NCBI GenBank assembly: GCA_963826505.1
Contig: CAWGXG010000008.1
Span: forward strand, 1,116,001-1,180,000
Length of the DNA: 64,000 nucleotides
Source: CAWGXG01 sp963826505
Lineage (GTDB): Bacteria; Chloroflexota; Anaerolineae; Aggregatilineales; Aggregatilineaceae
Direction of reading: 5' to 3'
Part shown: positions 1 to 8,784 of the stretch, piece by piece
How the letters are laid out: each line of letters opens with the position of its first letter
Position numbering within the stretch: the stretch's first letter is position 1
Made by a program: the position numbers and the translations under genes
The notes under the pieces: model-generated
The model's database searches: none
Told to the model about the DNA's origin: nothing
The model's input: the letters and a program-made list of their open reading frames with translations, nothing else

Positions 1-2511
1 AGCGGTAGCCGTATCAGTCGCCGTCGGCGTATCTGTAGGAGTTATGGTAGCGGTGTCTGTTGGCGTGGGTGTCAGCGTCAGCGTCGGTGATGACGTCACA
101 GTGGATGATGCCGTTTCAGTGGGTGACGCTGTTTCGCTCGGCGTCACCGAGGTCGTCGATGTGGGAGTCAGGCTGACCTGCGGCGTGCGCGTGGCAAACT
201 GCGTACCCTCAGGCGTCGCCCCCGTTTCCGGACCGGCCACACGCAGCACACGTACCGCCAATTGCGAATTGATTGGCAGCAGTTCGATGCGCAGCACGCC
301 GTCGGAACCTTCCGCAAGCGTGATGGTATCCTCACCCAACACATTACCCGAAGCGGTATCCCAGTACGTCACGCGGTACCGCCCAGGAGGCATCCCCGGT
401 ATGCGCAGATTGAAACTCAGTGATTCTAGTTCGCGTCCTGACGAAACGGATTGCCACGTATAATCGCGATGTTGAATCCACCCGACCATCACACCTTGCT
501 CGCGGTCAGCAAGAGCCAGCGCGCGCATCGGAGTCCGGTATTGGGCCAGCTCGATATAATCCAGTTGCAGCCAATCCGCGCCCAGGTTGTCCAACACCAA
601 CGTGTGCTCCCCTGCGCTGACCGGCACCGTGACCACGATATTTTCGTTATCCGGGCTGAAGTCCACGCGTGCCACTTCCGAGCCATCCAACGTGATGACC
701 AGCACTGCGGGGGCCGTTGACGACACATTACGTACCCCGATACTCAGTTCCGTGTCGACAGGCGGCGTGATGATGAACGTCTGCGGGCGACTGCGTTCGG
801 CGTTAAATTCCCCGTAGAGATAGCTCGACAGCCGGCTTGTAGGCGGAATCGCGCCATCGGATGTAATCCGGTAAATCGTATCTGGCGGCGAATCGCCCGG
901 AAAATCACGGTTGAAATCATCTACGCGCACTGGGCCAAATGTGATCGCGCTCTTAGCGACCAGTCCAACCTGAATTGGCTCGAGCTGCGCCGAATTCCAG
1001 GGAATTCCACGCGCAAATAGGGCCAGCGGATCGAAAACGTCATACAGGTTTTGGCGGTCAATATAAGTGTCCCACCACCAGGTCATCGCCCCGCCTGCCG
1101 ATCCGGACAGCGCGGCCGCCCAAATCGTGTTTTGCAGATGCACGCCGGTTGGGTCATCTTGAGTCGGCTCGTACCACGGGCTAAGCGAGAAATCGGTGAG
1201 CAAGACGGGGCCGTCGCTGGCCGATAGGGCACTACCCACGGCCTGCAGCACGCCGGAAACCTGGTCAATTACCGGACCCAATGGCCGCTGCTGGTAGAAA
1301 CGCACTTCAGTGAAGTCGAGATCGGCAAGCCGCCCCACGTCCGTCGAAGAGTCGAGCGATCCCGCCGTGATGAGGTGGTCATAAGGATCGATCTGGCGTA
1401 AATAGCCCGTCACATCCTGCAACCATGGGCGCGCCCGGATCGGCGTAAAGCCCACGATTCCGTCAATCGCGTCCACCACTTCCCACGCGAAAAGGTGCGG
1501 GCTATAACCCCACCGCGCCACGAGATAATGAATGCGCTGGTGCAGTAGATTCCTGGCGTCCGGGTCCATGAAGAAAGCCGCCGGGCCGTTAAGTGGGCCG
1601 CCGTTTGCGCTGTTAAGTGGATTCATGCTCCAATCGGCGCTGGTATCCAAACGAGGAATGTCTGTGGGCAAGTCCACCGGCGGCGCGCTCGCGTTTGCGT
1701 AGGCCTGGTGCCAGACCATCACCACTTGCAGATAGATGCCGCGTGTGGTCGCCATATCGAGCAGCGTATCCATACGCCACGCCGCAGCTTGAGCTTCGTC
1801 GTAATTGCCAGCCGGTGAGGACCAATCCAATCCGATGAACCACGGCACGTCAACATTGATGCGCGCGTAATTCGCGCCCACGGCCGCGAGCGAATCCAGC
1901 CAGCGCTCGTACGCGTAGATGCCACCTTCGCCCGACCAGGACCATCCCAGATTCTCGCCGACTGGGAAGTACGGTGTCCCGTCGTCAAATGCGAAGTACC
2001 GCGGATTATTGCCGACGCGCACAAATCCGGGATCGTCGGATGGCAGCACGTCAAAGGTCCCCTGGCGCACAGTCCGCGATCCGTCCGAGTCGCGCACCTC
2101 AATCGTATATGACCACCGCCCTACCCGCGTCGGCGTGAACCTGACATGCCATTCGCCCGGCCCGTCCAAAACCAGGCTCTCAGACTCACAGTTGGCGGTA
2201 CATGCATCGCGATAGGGACGCATGAAGAACCCCGGCGCAACCAATGTCTCCCCCGAAGGCGGGCGGAACATACCGCGTACATCGATCTCGTTCGGGTCGT
2301 ACGGGTTGTCATAGGTCCTCGGCAGCCGCAGATTGATATCTACGCTGCCGTATAGCCCTACGGGGTCGAGCCGCCCTGATGGCGTCGGCGTGGGAGTCGA
2401 GTCTTGGGCCCGTGTGGCGCTTACTACCAGCGGCATCGCCACCGCTCCGACCACACACAGGATAATCACCAGGGCAAATGTCCAGCGGGTGTGAGAATAT
2501 CGTGCAGACAT
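1..2511 (-). CDS. Secreted DUF5060 / glycoside-hydrolase-like protein, C-terminus beyond window edge
   Basis: The frame is open for 837 codons from the ATG at 2511 to the left edge, so the C-terminus is missing. Residues 1-40 form a signal peptide (basic start, hydrophobic stretch, then an Ala-rich cleavage region). Residues about 60-150 look like the DUF5060 beta-sandwich (RTYDNPYDPNEI, GMFRPPSGE, VRFTPTRVGRWSYTIE). From about 160 a DUF4038-like TIM barrel follows (RYFAFDDGTPYFPVGENLGW), then beta-rich domains and a Thr/Pro/Ser linker from about residue 780. The family attacks glycans outside the cell. The usual acid/base motif NE appears here as D347-A348 (WEVVDAID), and the usual nucleophile motif GEFG reads TDFS at D440, so catalysis may be lost or altered. 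No strong ribosome binding site is visible. The exact sugar specificity is unknown. Confidence 0.85.
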   Translation of the reverse strand, partial: MSARYSHTRWTFALVIILCVVGAVAMPLVVSATRAQDSTPTPTPSGRLDPVGLYGSVDINLRLPRTYDNPYDPNEIDVRGMFRPPSGETLVAPGFFMRPYRDACTANCESESLVLDGPGEWHVRFTPTRVGRWSYTIEVRDSDGSRTVRQGTFDVLPSDDPGFVRVGNNPRYFAFDDGTPYFPVGENLGWSWSGEGGIYAYERWLDSLAAVGANYARINVDVPWFIGLDWSSPAGNYDEAQAAAWRMDTLLDMATTRGIYLQVVMVWHQAYANASAPPVDLPTDIPRLDTSADWSMNPLNSANGGPLNGPAAFFMDPDARNLLHQRIHYLVARWGYSPHLFAWEVVDAIDGIVGFTPIRARPWLQDVTGYLRQIDPYDHLITAGSLDSSTDVGRLADLDFTEVRFYQQRPLGPVIDQVSGVLQAVGSALSASDGPVLLTDFSLSPWYEPTQDDPTGVHLQNTIWAAALSGSAGGAMTWWWDTYIDRQNLYDVFDPLALFARGIPWNSAQLEPIQVGLVAKSAITFGPVRVDDFNRDFPGDSPPDTIYRITSDGAIPPTSRLSSYLYGEFNAERSRPQTFIITPPVDTELSIGVRNVSSTAPAVLVITLDGSEVARVDFSPDNENIVVTVPVSAGEHTLVLDNLGADWLQLDYIELAQYRTPMRALALADREQGVMVGWIQHRDYTWQSVSSGRELESLSFNLRIPGMPPGRYRVTYWDTASGNVLGEDTITLAEGSDGVLRIELLPINSQLAVRVLRVAGPETGATPEGTQFATRTPQVSLTPTSTTSVTPSETASPTETASSTVTSSPTLTLTPTPTDTATITPTDTPTATDTATA

Positions 2512-2706
2512 GGCAAAAGTTTTCTTTGGCATCTTCGGGGACACTTCAATAGGAAAATCACTTGCCAGAATTTTACTGTACTCTAACCAAGTGCGCCATT
2601 TCCGCCGAATTCGTTCCCCAGCGAATTTTGATCCGCCTCTCCTTCCGTTATTTCCGCCGCGATTGGGTCGGTTTTTCCTAACAATTGAACTGGGTCACTT
2701 CAAACC

Positions 2707-2736
2707 TTCGCACCATCCGCAAGAGGTTGGTAAAAT
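2707..2736 (+). promoter_or_regulatory. Putative promoter for the DUF1015 gene
   Basis: TTCGCA at 2707-2712 and TAAAAT at 2731-2736 are separated by 18 bases and lie about 60 bases before the DUF1015 start. The -35 box matches the consensus at four of six bases. Confidence 0.4.
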
Positions 2737-2797
2737 CCCATAGAGCGTGGGCATATTGGCGCTTACCGCCTGCCTTTCATCTGGAGGTCCACATTCC

Positions 2798-4141
2798 ATG
2801 GTTGTTGTAAAACCCTTTCGCGGCGTACGCTACAACGCGGATCGTGTCGCCTCGTTGCAGACCGTCGTCAGCCAGCCCTACGACAAAATTGATCCTGTCC
2901 TCCAGGAAAAATACTACGCCCTCAGTCCCTATAATGTCGTGCGTATCATTCTCGGCAAAACCCAAGACGGCGACGAGCCGCTCCGGCCCGAAGGGCCAAA
3001 CGTCTATACGCGCGCGCTGGACGCTTATCGCCGGTGGACTGACGAGGGTATTCTCGTGCGCGAAGATCGCCCGGCCTTGTATGCCTATGAACAGACCTTT
3101 TCAATTGCGGGCCAAATCTACACGCGACTCGGTCTGATCAGTGCCGTCCAGCTCACGAATTTTGACGAAGGCATCATCCTGCCGCACGAGAAGACACACG
3201 CTGGGCCGAAGGAAGATCGTCTGCGCCTGCTTACCACGATGCAAACCAACACCGAGCAGATTTTCATCCTCTATCCAGACGCCGAAAACAAGATCAACAC
3301 GTTGATTCGTGGGACGATCGACAGCCAGCCGCCTGCGGTTGACCTCGTCGAAATCTTCGAGGACGATGTCCGCCAGCGAGTGTGGACGATTATCGATCCT
3401 GACACGCTGGGTGCCATCCAACGCGCGATGGCCCCGCTCCGCAACCTTATCATCGCGGACGGACATCACCGTTACGGGACCGGACTCACCTATCGCGATC
3501 AGCAGCGCGCCGCCCATCCAGATGCCCCTGAAAATGCCGCGTTCAATTTCGTGCAAGCGACACTGGTGAGCATGGACGACCCTGGGCTCGTCGTACTGCC
3601 CACTCACCGCGAAATCTGCAATTTCACACGCACGACGCCAGCCGAGATTCTGGATCGCGCTGCGGCGTATTTCGCGATCGAGACAGTTTCCGACCTTGAT
3701 ACCTGCCTGACGAAGGTCAATGCGCATCCTACTGGCCACGCCTTCGGATTCTACGGCGGCCCCGCGCTCGGCTTTCGCGTGCTGACCCTGCGCGATGCCA
3801 ATCAGCCTGGTCGCCTGATCGCCGACGATCACTCGGACGACTGGAAAGCTCTGGCCGTGAGCATTCTGCACCGTGTGCTGTTGGAGCACATCGCCGAAGT
3901 GCCGGTTGAAGGCATCGAAGACAAATCCATGATCCGCTATCACCGCGATCCGTCCGTCGCGGTGGAAAACGTCGCGCAGGGGCGTGGGAATTTCGTATTC
4001 TTCGTGAGCCCTACTCGCATGGACCAGATCAAAGCAGTGGCGGGTCACGGGGAGACCATGCCGCAAAAGAGCACGGATTTCTACCCCAAGGTGATATCCG
4101 GCCTGTCAATGCTTCCGCTTGACCCCAACGAACGGCTCTGA
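2798..4141 (+). CDS. DUF1015 family protein
   Basis: A 447-residue cytoplasmic protein matching DUF1015 over its whole length. It starts MVVVKPFRGVRYN, has the early SQPYDKIDP segment, and carries the family hallmark ADGHHRYGTGL near residue 225. The ATG at 2798 is preferred over an upstream in-frame start because GGAGG lies at 2783-2787 and the family begins at this point. The biochemical function of the family is not settled; the ADGHHRY motif resembles the ParB/sulfiredoxin-like fold, which suggests nucleotide-dependent chemistry. It is followed 36 bases later by a small ACT-domain gene, so an amino-acid-related role is possible but only inferred. Confidence 0.85.
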   Translation: MVVVKPFRGVRYNADRVASLQTVVSQPYDKIDPVLQEKYYALSPYNVVRIILGKTQDGDEPLRPEGPNVYTRALDAYRRWTDEGILVREDRPALYAYEQTFSIAGQIYTRLGLISAVQLTNFDEGIILPHEKTHAGPKEDRLRLLTTMQTNTEQIFILYPDAENKINTLIRGTIDSQPPAVDLVEIFEDDVRQRVWTIIDPDTLGAIQRAMAPLRNLIIADGHHRYGTGLTYRDQQRAAHPDAPENAAFNFVQATLVSMDDPGLVVLPTHREICNFTRTTPAEILDRAAAYFAIETVSDLDTCLTKVNAHPTGHAFGFYGGPALGFRVLTLRDANQPGRLIADDHSDDWKALAVSILHRVLLEHIAEVPVEGIEDKSMIRYHRDPSVAVENVAQGRGNFVFFVSPTRMDQIKAVAGHGETMPQKSTDFYPKVISGLSMLPLDPNERL

Positions 4142-4177
4142 TACGGTCAGCGGCTGCGTGCCGCCAGGGAGGATTCT

Positions 4178-4609
4178 ATGGATGCTGCACAGGCGTTTGC
4201 CCAGGCGGCGCTTTATTCGGATGAGCGGTCCTACTGCTTGATACACCTGCCTGCCCAGGCCATCACCGCAGCGGCGGGGGTCCTGGCTGAGATCGGAGAA
4301 GCCTTCAGCGCGCTGATCGTGGACAAGGATGAAGTGACGCTTATTGTGCCACAAGACGCCTGGGAGGAATTCGCGCGCCGTCTGCCCGATCATCGCATGA
4401 CGTCCGATTTTCGGCTGATTACGTTTGACCTGCCGCTCGATATGGCGCTGATCGGATTCATGGCGCTTGTCGCGCGTATCGTGGCCGACGCGGGCGTGTC
4501 ACTGATGGCACTGAGTGCCTTCGAACGCGACCACATCCTGATCCCCGCCGCACAATTTCCAGCCGCGTGGGGCGCGCTCCGTGCGGCCCAACAAGGGCTA
4601 AAAACCTGA
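4178..4609 (+). CDS. ACT-domain-containing protein
   Basis: A 143-residue protein resembling the ACT_7 / CASTOR-type double ACT proteins that bind small ligands, usually amino acids. The first half contains the typical SYCLIHLP and ALIVDKDEVTLIVP strands; the second half contains RLITFDLPLDMALIGFMALVARIVADAGVS and ends with the LIPAAQFPAAWGAL segment typical of the family. GGAGG sits at 4169-4173, just before the ATG. There is no membrane segment or enzyme domain, so it is probably a stand-alone sensor or allosteric subunit. It is probably co-transcribed with the DUF1015 gene upstream. The ligand cannot be read from sequence. Confidence 0.75.
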   Translation: MDAAQAFAQAALYSDERSYCLIHLPAQAITAAAGVLAEIGEAFSALIVDKDEVTLIVPQDAWEEFARRLPDHRMTSDFRLITFDLPLDMALIGFMALVARIVADAGVSLMALSAFERDHILIPAAQFPAAWGALRAAQQGLKT

Positions 4610-4672
4610 TCGTCGGCGCGGTGACCGTACCCGCGCAATATTAAGCAATCGTTCTGCTAGGAACTGCTCATT

Positions 4673-5785
4673 ATGTCATCATCGTATGCTCGCATTGCTG
4701 TTTTCTGTCTGGCAGTTCTGATCGTGTTTACGGGTGCCGGCCCGTTGACTGGCTCCCCCGCCCCGATCGGGGCGCAAGATGACTCCGTCGCCTACTGGTG
4801 TACCAACCTAGAGGTCGGCCTCAGAACGTGCCCAGGCTGGCATGATTGTGACATCCAGCTCACGTATTCCCCCGGCACCCTGCTGCCTGTCATCGGTACC
4901 ACGACCGGCGATCGCGAAGCCGGCAGCGACGTCTGGCTCGTCGTGAAGGACCCGGTACAGGACATCCAGGGCTACATCCACAGCACCCAGGCGCATATCT
5001 GCGCGCCCGCCGACTGGCAGACCCGCCCGGTGATCCCCGTAGTCAGCGCTGCCGCCCGCGACATTTACACCCAGGGCATCGCCCAGGGCAACGATCCGCA
5101 CGCGTTTTCTAAAGTGGGCGACTGCCAAAACGTCGAGGCGTACTTCCTGTCCTCTTTCGATCACCCGCTCGAATACGATCTCGGGTCGTACCAATCACTC
5201 CAGCAGACCATTGACAACTTCCCTGGCTCTTTCGAGCGTAGCAGTGCCGCCGTGCAAGCCGGATATACGGTCGCCTCGGCACTGTCGCCCCTGTGGGCCG
5301 ACCCGGCAATCTGCCACAGCGACGAAACTCCGCTGGCCTGCGAGGCCCGTCTGCACAACCCCAGTCTTGTGATCATCAGCATGGAAACGTGGAACCGCAC
5401 GGGCAAACAGCCCGTCAGCCTCTACGAAGACTATCTCAGCCAGGTTGTGGAATTCTGGATTGAGGGCGGTGTCGTGCCTATCCTCGCAACCAAGGCCGAC
5501 GACAAAGAGGGCGACGGAAGCATCAACGCGGCAATTGTGAGCGTGGCCGATCGTTATCAGGTGCCGGTGTGGAATTTCTGGCTAGCTGCCCAGTCCCTGC
5601 CCGGCCACGGCTTTGACCCGGCCTGGGGCGACGATTTCCACTTGCTGTGGGCACGCAGTTTCTTCAACAATCCTGATCGCCTGCGCGACGGCTGGCCGGT
5701 CCGCAACCTGACTGCTCTCCAGGCGCTCGATGCAGTCTGGCGTCAGGTATCTGTCCCTTCACAGGCCGTGCCTCAGGAGCCGTGA
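4673..5785 (+). CDS. Secreted SGNH/GDSL-like protein with N-terminal SH3-like region
   Basis: A 370-residue exported protein. Residues 1-35 are a signal peptide ending near GAQD. Residues about 40-110 look like a bacterial SH3-like module (LRTCPGWHDCDIQLTY, then IQGYIHS). The rest resembles the SGNH hydrolase-like domain common in Anaerolineae surface proteins: a VGDCQN block near residue 146 where the GDS motif would lie, then SLVIISMETWN and VVPILATKAD, and a final DDFHLLW where the catalytic Asp-x-x-His would lie. The GDSL serine is replaced (VGDCQ, with Cys after GD), so classical esterase activity is uncertain. A weak AGGA precedes the ATG. The gene lies directly before a lipoprotein gene. 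Confidence 0.65.
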   Translation: MSSSYARIAVFCLAVLIVFTGAGPLTGSPAPIGAQDDSVAYWCTNLEVGLRTCPGWHDCDIQLTYSPGTLLPVIGTTTGDREAGSDVWLVVKDPVQDIQGYIHSTQAHICAPADWQTRPVIPVVSAAARDIYTQGIAQGNDPHAFSKVGDCQNVEAYFLSSFDHPLEYDLGSYQSLQQTIDNFPGSFERSSAAVQAGYTVASALSPLWADPAICHSDETPLACEARLHNPSLVIISMETWNRTGKQPVSLYEDYLSQVVEFWIEGGVVPILATKADDKEGDGSINAAIVSVADRYQVPVWNFWLAAQSLPGHGFDPAWGDDFHLLWARSFFNNPDRLRDGWPVRNLTALQALDAVWRQVSVPSQAVPQEP

Positions 5786-5789
5786 GCCA

Positions 5790-6188
5790 ATGTCCCGTAT
5801 GACCCGTCCCGCGATCGCGCTGGTCGCCGCCTGCCTGATTTTACCAATGCTCTTGGGCGCATGCGCAAAATCGGCTCAACCGCAAGGCAGTGTCGAAGCA
5901 TTTCTCAAGGCGCTGCTTTCCGGTGACGAAGACGCCGTCTTCAACACAGTTTGTCCCGACTGGGAATCACAGGCTGCAGTGGAGTTGGACGCATTCTCGG
6001 GCGTCACGGGCCACCTGGACGGCGCGCAGTGTTTCAAGGCTGGCATGAATGGTGCTGATACGTTGATCGCGTGTACAGGGACTATGGTGCTGGATTACCA
6101 GGGCGAGGAACGGTCGCGCCCGCTGGAAGGCCAGACCTACCTCGTCCGAAAGATCAACGGCGACTGGAAAATGTGCGGCTACCGCTAA
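5790..6188 (+). CDS. Small lipoprotein (DUF4878/NTF2-like)
   Basis: A 132-residue protein with a clear lipoprotein signal: basic N-terminus, hydrophobic segment and lipobox LLGAC with Cys25 as the predicted lipidation site. The mature part has the pattern of small NTF2-like exported proteins: VEAFLKALLSGDEDAVFNTVCPDW, two further cysteines, and a terminal LVRKINGDWKMCGYR. It starts at ATG 5790, four bases after the preceding stop, with AGGAG at 5775-5779. It is probably translated with the upstream SGNH-like gene and may sit on the outer face of the membrane with it. No function can be assigned. Confidence 0.7.
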   Translation: MSRMTRPAIALVAACLILPMLLGACAKSAQPQGSVEAFLKALLSGDEDAVFNTVCPDWESQAAVELDAFSGVTGHLDGAQCFKAGMNGADTLIACTGTMVLDYQGEERSRPLEGQTYLVRKINGDWKMCGYR

Positions 6189-6215
6189 AACCACGTTACA
6201 GCTTAGGACAAATCT

Positions 6216-6578
6216 ATGAGCATTGACCTGATTCTTCAAAACAACCCGAACATGCTCCCTCGTGACGAAGTGCGCATCACGGATGTCAAAGCGGAGGTCT
6301 ATCCCGATCGCCGCCGCGTCCGGGTCGAAATTGCCGTCACGCCGTTCCGTGAGCGGCCCAATTTAGAGATCGCGATTCTTGACCCGGAGGGTCGCACGAT
6401 TGCTGCATCAAGCGCAGTGGGCGTTATGAACTTCAAGACCGCGTACACGCTTCACTTGCGCACCCAAAACGATCCAGCCGGGCAATATACGCTGCAGGTC
6501 GTGCTCTATTATGACGATTTGGCCGCGCCGCAGGATCAGAAGTCGCTACCGCTGGAAATCCCGCCCAGTTCTGCCTGA
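6216..6578 (+). CDS. Conserved hypothetical beta-rich protein
   Basis: A 120-residue protein without signal peptide or membrane segment. The sequence alternates short beta strands (VRITDVKAEVYPDRRRVRVEI, LEIAILDPEGRTI, YTLHLRTQNDPAGQYTLQVVLYY), which suggests a single Ig-like or C2-like sandwich. It lies 27 bases after the lipoprotein gene on the same strand. I do not recognise a named family or a catalytic motif. The codon use and reading frame are consistent with a real gene. Confidence 0.6.
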   Translation: MSIDLILQNNPNMLPRDEVRITDVKAEVYPDRRRVRVEIAVTPFRERPNLEIAILDPEGRTIAASSAVGVMNFKTAYTLHLRTQNDPAGQYTLQVVLYYDDLAAPQDQKSLPLEIPPSSA

Positions 6579-6636
6579 ATCAAGCCGCTCCAACCAGCGT
6601 ACTATCTCACTGTGGGCCTAACCAGACTACAAGGGC

Positions 6637-6665
6637 TTGGGAGACCTATCAATTTCAGTTATACT
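6637..6665 (+). promoter_or_regulatory. Promoter of the membrane Ser/Thr kinase gene
   Basis: TTGGGA at 6637-6642 and TATACT at 6660-6665 are spaced by 17 bases. Transcription would begin near 6672, which makes the in-frame TTG at 6637 unusable and supports the GTG at 6727 as start. Confidence 0.65.
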
Positions 6666-6726
6666 ACAAAGCTGCAATGATTTGGGTCAGGCAGCGTTCA
6701 TCGCTATCAGGGGCAGTCCGAACACG

Positions 6727-8697
6727 GTGTCCAGAAAAAAGCTCGGAAAATACGAAATCATTGACCGGATTGGTCGTGGCGGGATGGCCGAAGTCTATCG
6801 CGGCTATCACCCTGCGCTGGATCGCTACGTCGCGATCAAACTTCTGCATTCCTTTCTCGCAGACGATCCCGAATTCAAGGATCGTTTCGAGCGCGAAGCG
6901 CGCAATGTCGCCCGGCTCAAGCATCCTAACATCGTGCAGGTCTACGATTTCGAGTACGATTCAGAGAGCGAAAGCTATTACATGGTGATGGAGTTCATCG
7001 ACGGCCCTACCCTCAAGGACCGCCTGTTCGATCTCAACACCAACGGCGAGCGTTTCCCCGTTCCAGAGACGATCCGCATTGTGCGCAGCGCTGCCAACGC
7101 GCTCGCCTATGCCCATCAACGCAGCATGATCCACCGCGACGTCAAACCAGCCAACTTGATGCTCGACGATGATGGCCGCGTGGTTCTGACGGACTTCGGT
7201 ATCGCCAAAATCGTGACCGGGGCGCAGTTTACGGCCAGCGGCGGCATGGTGGGCACCCCTGCCTACATGGCCCCCGAACAGGGACTCGGTGAGGCGGGTG
7301 ACGAACGGTCTGATATCTATTCACTGGGAGTCATCCTCTACCAACTCGCCACGGGCCGGCTGCCCTATGATGCTGAAACACCGCTCGCCATCATCCTGAA
7401 GCATGTCAATGATCCGCTGCCGCGTCCGAGCCTGTATTGCCCGGAAATCGCCGAAGACCTGGAGCAGATCATCTGTAAGGTCCTCGAAAAAGACCCAGAT
7501 GACCGATTCCAATCGGCGACAGAGTTATCCCAGCACCTGGCCATGCTCGATGAAACCGGCAAGCGCCAGGCAGAAGCGCCGGGTATCACGGCCGGAGGCT
7601 ACATCCGTTCACCGTATGAAACGGCCAAGCTGCCCGCACTCGAACGTCCGGTGGCTGCCACAAGTGCGACCAACACACCGCCCGGGAACTCCCCGAGTGT
7701 GGCGTCCACACGATCGGCGCCGGCGCGTTTGCGCTGGCCCGGCGTTGCCGCCCTGGGCGTGTTGGTTATTGCGCTGGCCGCCCTGACCGGGTTGTCATTT
7801 GGCCGCGACGGACGTTGGTTTGACAACTGGTTCGGTCTTGTCAATCCAGACCACACGCAAATTCCCGTGCTGGCCGCCGCTGCGCAGACCGGGACGGCGG
7901 TCGCGGCCCTGCCCGTAAATAGCAGCGACACCCCATCGCCCGTGCCTACGCAGGGAGCACAGTCTGCAACTATCGCGACGGGGACCACATCGTCCGTCGT
8001 GCCGACCACGCGCACACCGGCCCGTACGCGCACCGCAACCCCGTCGCGCACGCCAACTCGGACCCTGACGGAAACGCCAACTCCCAGCCCGACCCGCACT
8101 CCAACGGCGACACTCACACCCACACCCACGCCAACGGTCACTCCTTCACCCAACCTGACCGGCACAGCGCTGATGGATTTCTTCGCAACGCAGGCCGCCG
8201 CCACCCCTACCCCCAACATGACCCAAACGCTGGCCGCCTGCGATTTTGAGTACATCGTCCAGCAGCCCAGCCGCTACAACGAGCCACCCGCGGTGTCAGA
8301 CGTGACAAACATCCGGCTCGTGGCAGCCAACAAAGAATTCTCGTTTGACATTGTTTTTCAGAATGTGGGCAGTTGTGCTTGGCCCGAGGGCGTGCGCCTG
8401 TCCTACAATGCCGATCTGACGGATAATCCCGACAGCTCCGTTAATTTGGACCCCGCTCGCGCTGCTTGCCCCGACGATCTCCGTCCAGGGCTAAATTTCG
8501 CGCGTCAGGAACAGCCCAATTTCTTCATGACTGGCTCGGTAGACGTGACTGAGGACTCCCTGCCCGTCACATTCATGGGCATCGCCCCCAATGTCTTTGG
8601 TTGCTATTACAGCGTGTGGGACCTGCTCTACCCCAACAGCACCATCCCGATTGGGCGTCCGCTAGTCCTCACAATCCGTGCCTGGGGCGGTGGTTAA
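6727..8697 (+). CDS. Membrane Ser/Thr protein kinase with extracytoplasmic NBR1-like Ig domain
   Basis: A 656-residue Hanks-type kinase starting at GTG 6727, after a promoter at 6637-6665. The kinase domain spans about 1-275: glycine loop IGRGGMAEVYRG, ATP lysine K38 (VAIK), catalytic H136-R137-D138 (HRDVKPAN) and D156-F157-G158. All key residues are present, so it should be active. A transmembrane segment follows near 340-360 (GVAALGVLVIALAALTGL). Outside are a Thr/Pro-rich linker and, from about residue 510, an NBR1-like Ig domain (FDIVFQNVGSCAWPEGVRL) seen in many Chloroflexota surface proteins. The layout implies a receptor kinase that converts an envelope signal into phosphorylation; the signal and substrates are unknown. 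It ends at a strong terminator shared with the convergent giant gene. Confidence 0.9.
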   Translation: MSRKKLGKYEIIDRIGRGGMAEVYRGYHPALDRYVAIKLLHSFLADDPEFKDRFEREARNVARLKHPNIVQVYDFEYDSESESYYMVMEFIDGPTLKDRLFDLNTNGERFPVPETIRIVRSAANALAYAHQRSMIHRDVKPANLMLDDDGRVVLTDFGIAKIVTGAQFTASGGMVGTPAYMAPEQGLGEAGDERSDIYSLGVILYQLATGRLPYDAETPLAIILKHVNDPLPRPSLYCPEIAEDLEQIICKVLEKDPDDRFQSATELSQHLAMLDETGKRQAEAPGITAGGYIRSPYETAKLPALERPVAATSATNTPPGNSPSVASTRSAPARLRWPGVAALGVLVIALAALTGLSFGRDGRWFDNWFGLVNPDHTQIPVLAAAAQTGTAVAALPVNSSDTPSPVPTQGAQSATIATGTTSSVVPTTRTPARTRTATPSRTPTRTLTETPTPSPTRTPTATLTPTPTPTVTPSPNLTGTALMDFFATQAAATPTPNMTQTLAACDFEYIVQQPSRYNEPPAVSDVTNIRLVAANKEFSFDIVFQNVGSCAWPEGVRLSYNADLTDNPDSSVNLDPARAACPDDLRPGLNFARQEQPNFFMTGSVDVTEDSLPVTFMGIAPNVFGCYYSVWDLLYPNSTIPIGRPLVLTIRAWGGG

Positions 8698-8721
8698 TCA
8701 AATCCAACAGCCAGCAGACAC

Positions 8722-8764
8722 AAAAAAGAGGCGTGCCACTCATATTTGGCCACGCCTCTTTTTG
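8722..8764. terminator. Bidirectional rho-independent terminator
   Basis: AAAAAGAGGCGTG and CACGCCTCTTTTT form a 13-bp stem, with an A-run before and a T-run after, so it can end transcription of both the kinase gene (plus) and the giant surface gene (minus). Confidence 0.9.
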
Positions 8765-8784
8765 ATACTCTGCAATACAGGAGC

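Noticed and set aside
3101..4066. 321-codon minus-strand frame opposite the DUF1015 gene
   Set aside because: The plus-strand protein matches DUF1015 throughout.
7980..8160. Thr/Pro-rich repeat region as a possible CRISPR or satellite array
   Set aside because: It is an in-frame coding linker of irregular period with no spacer structure.
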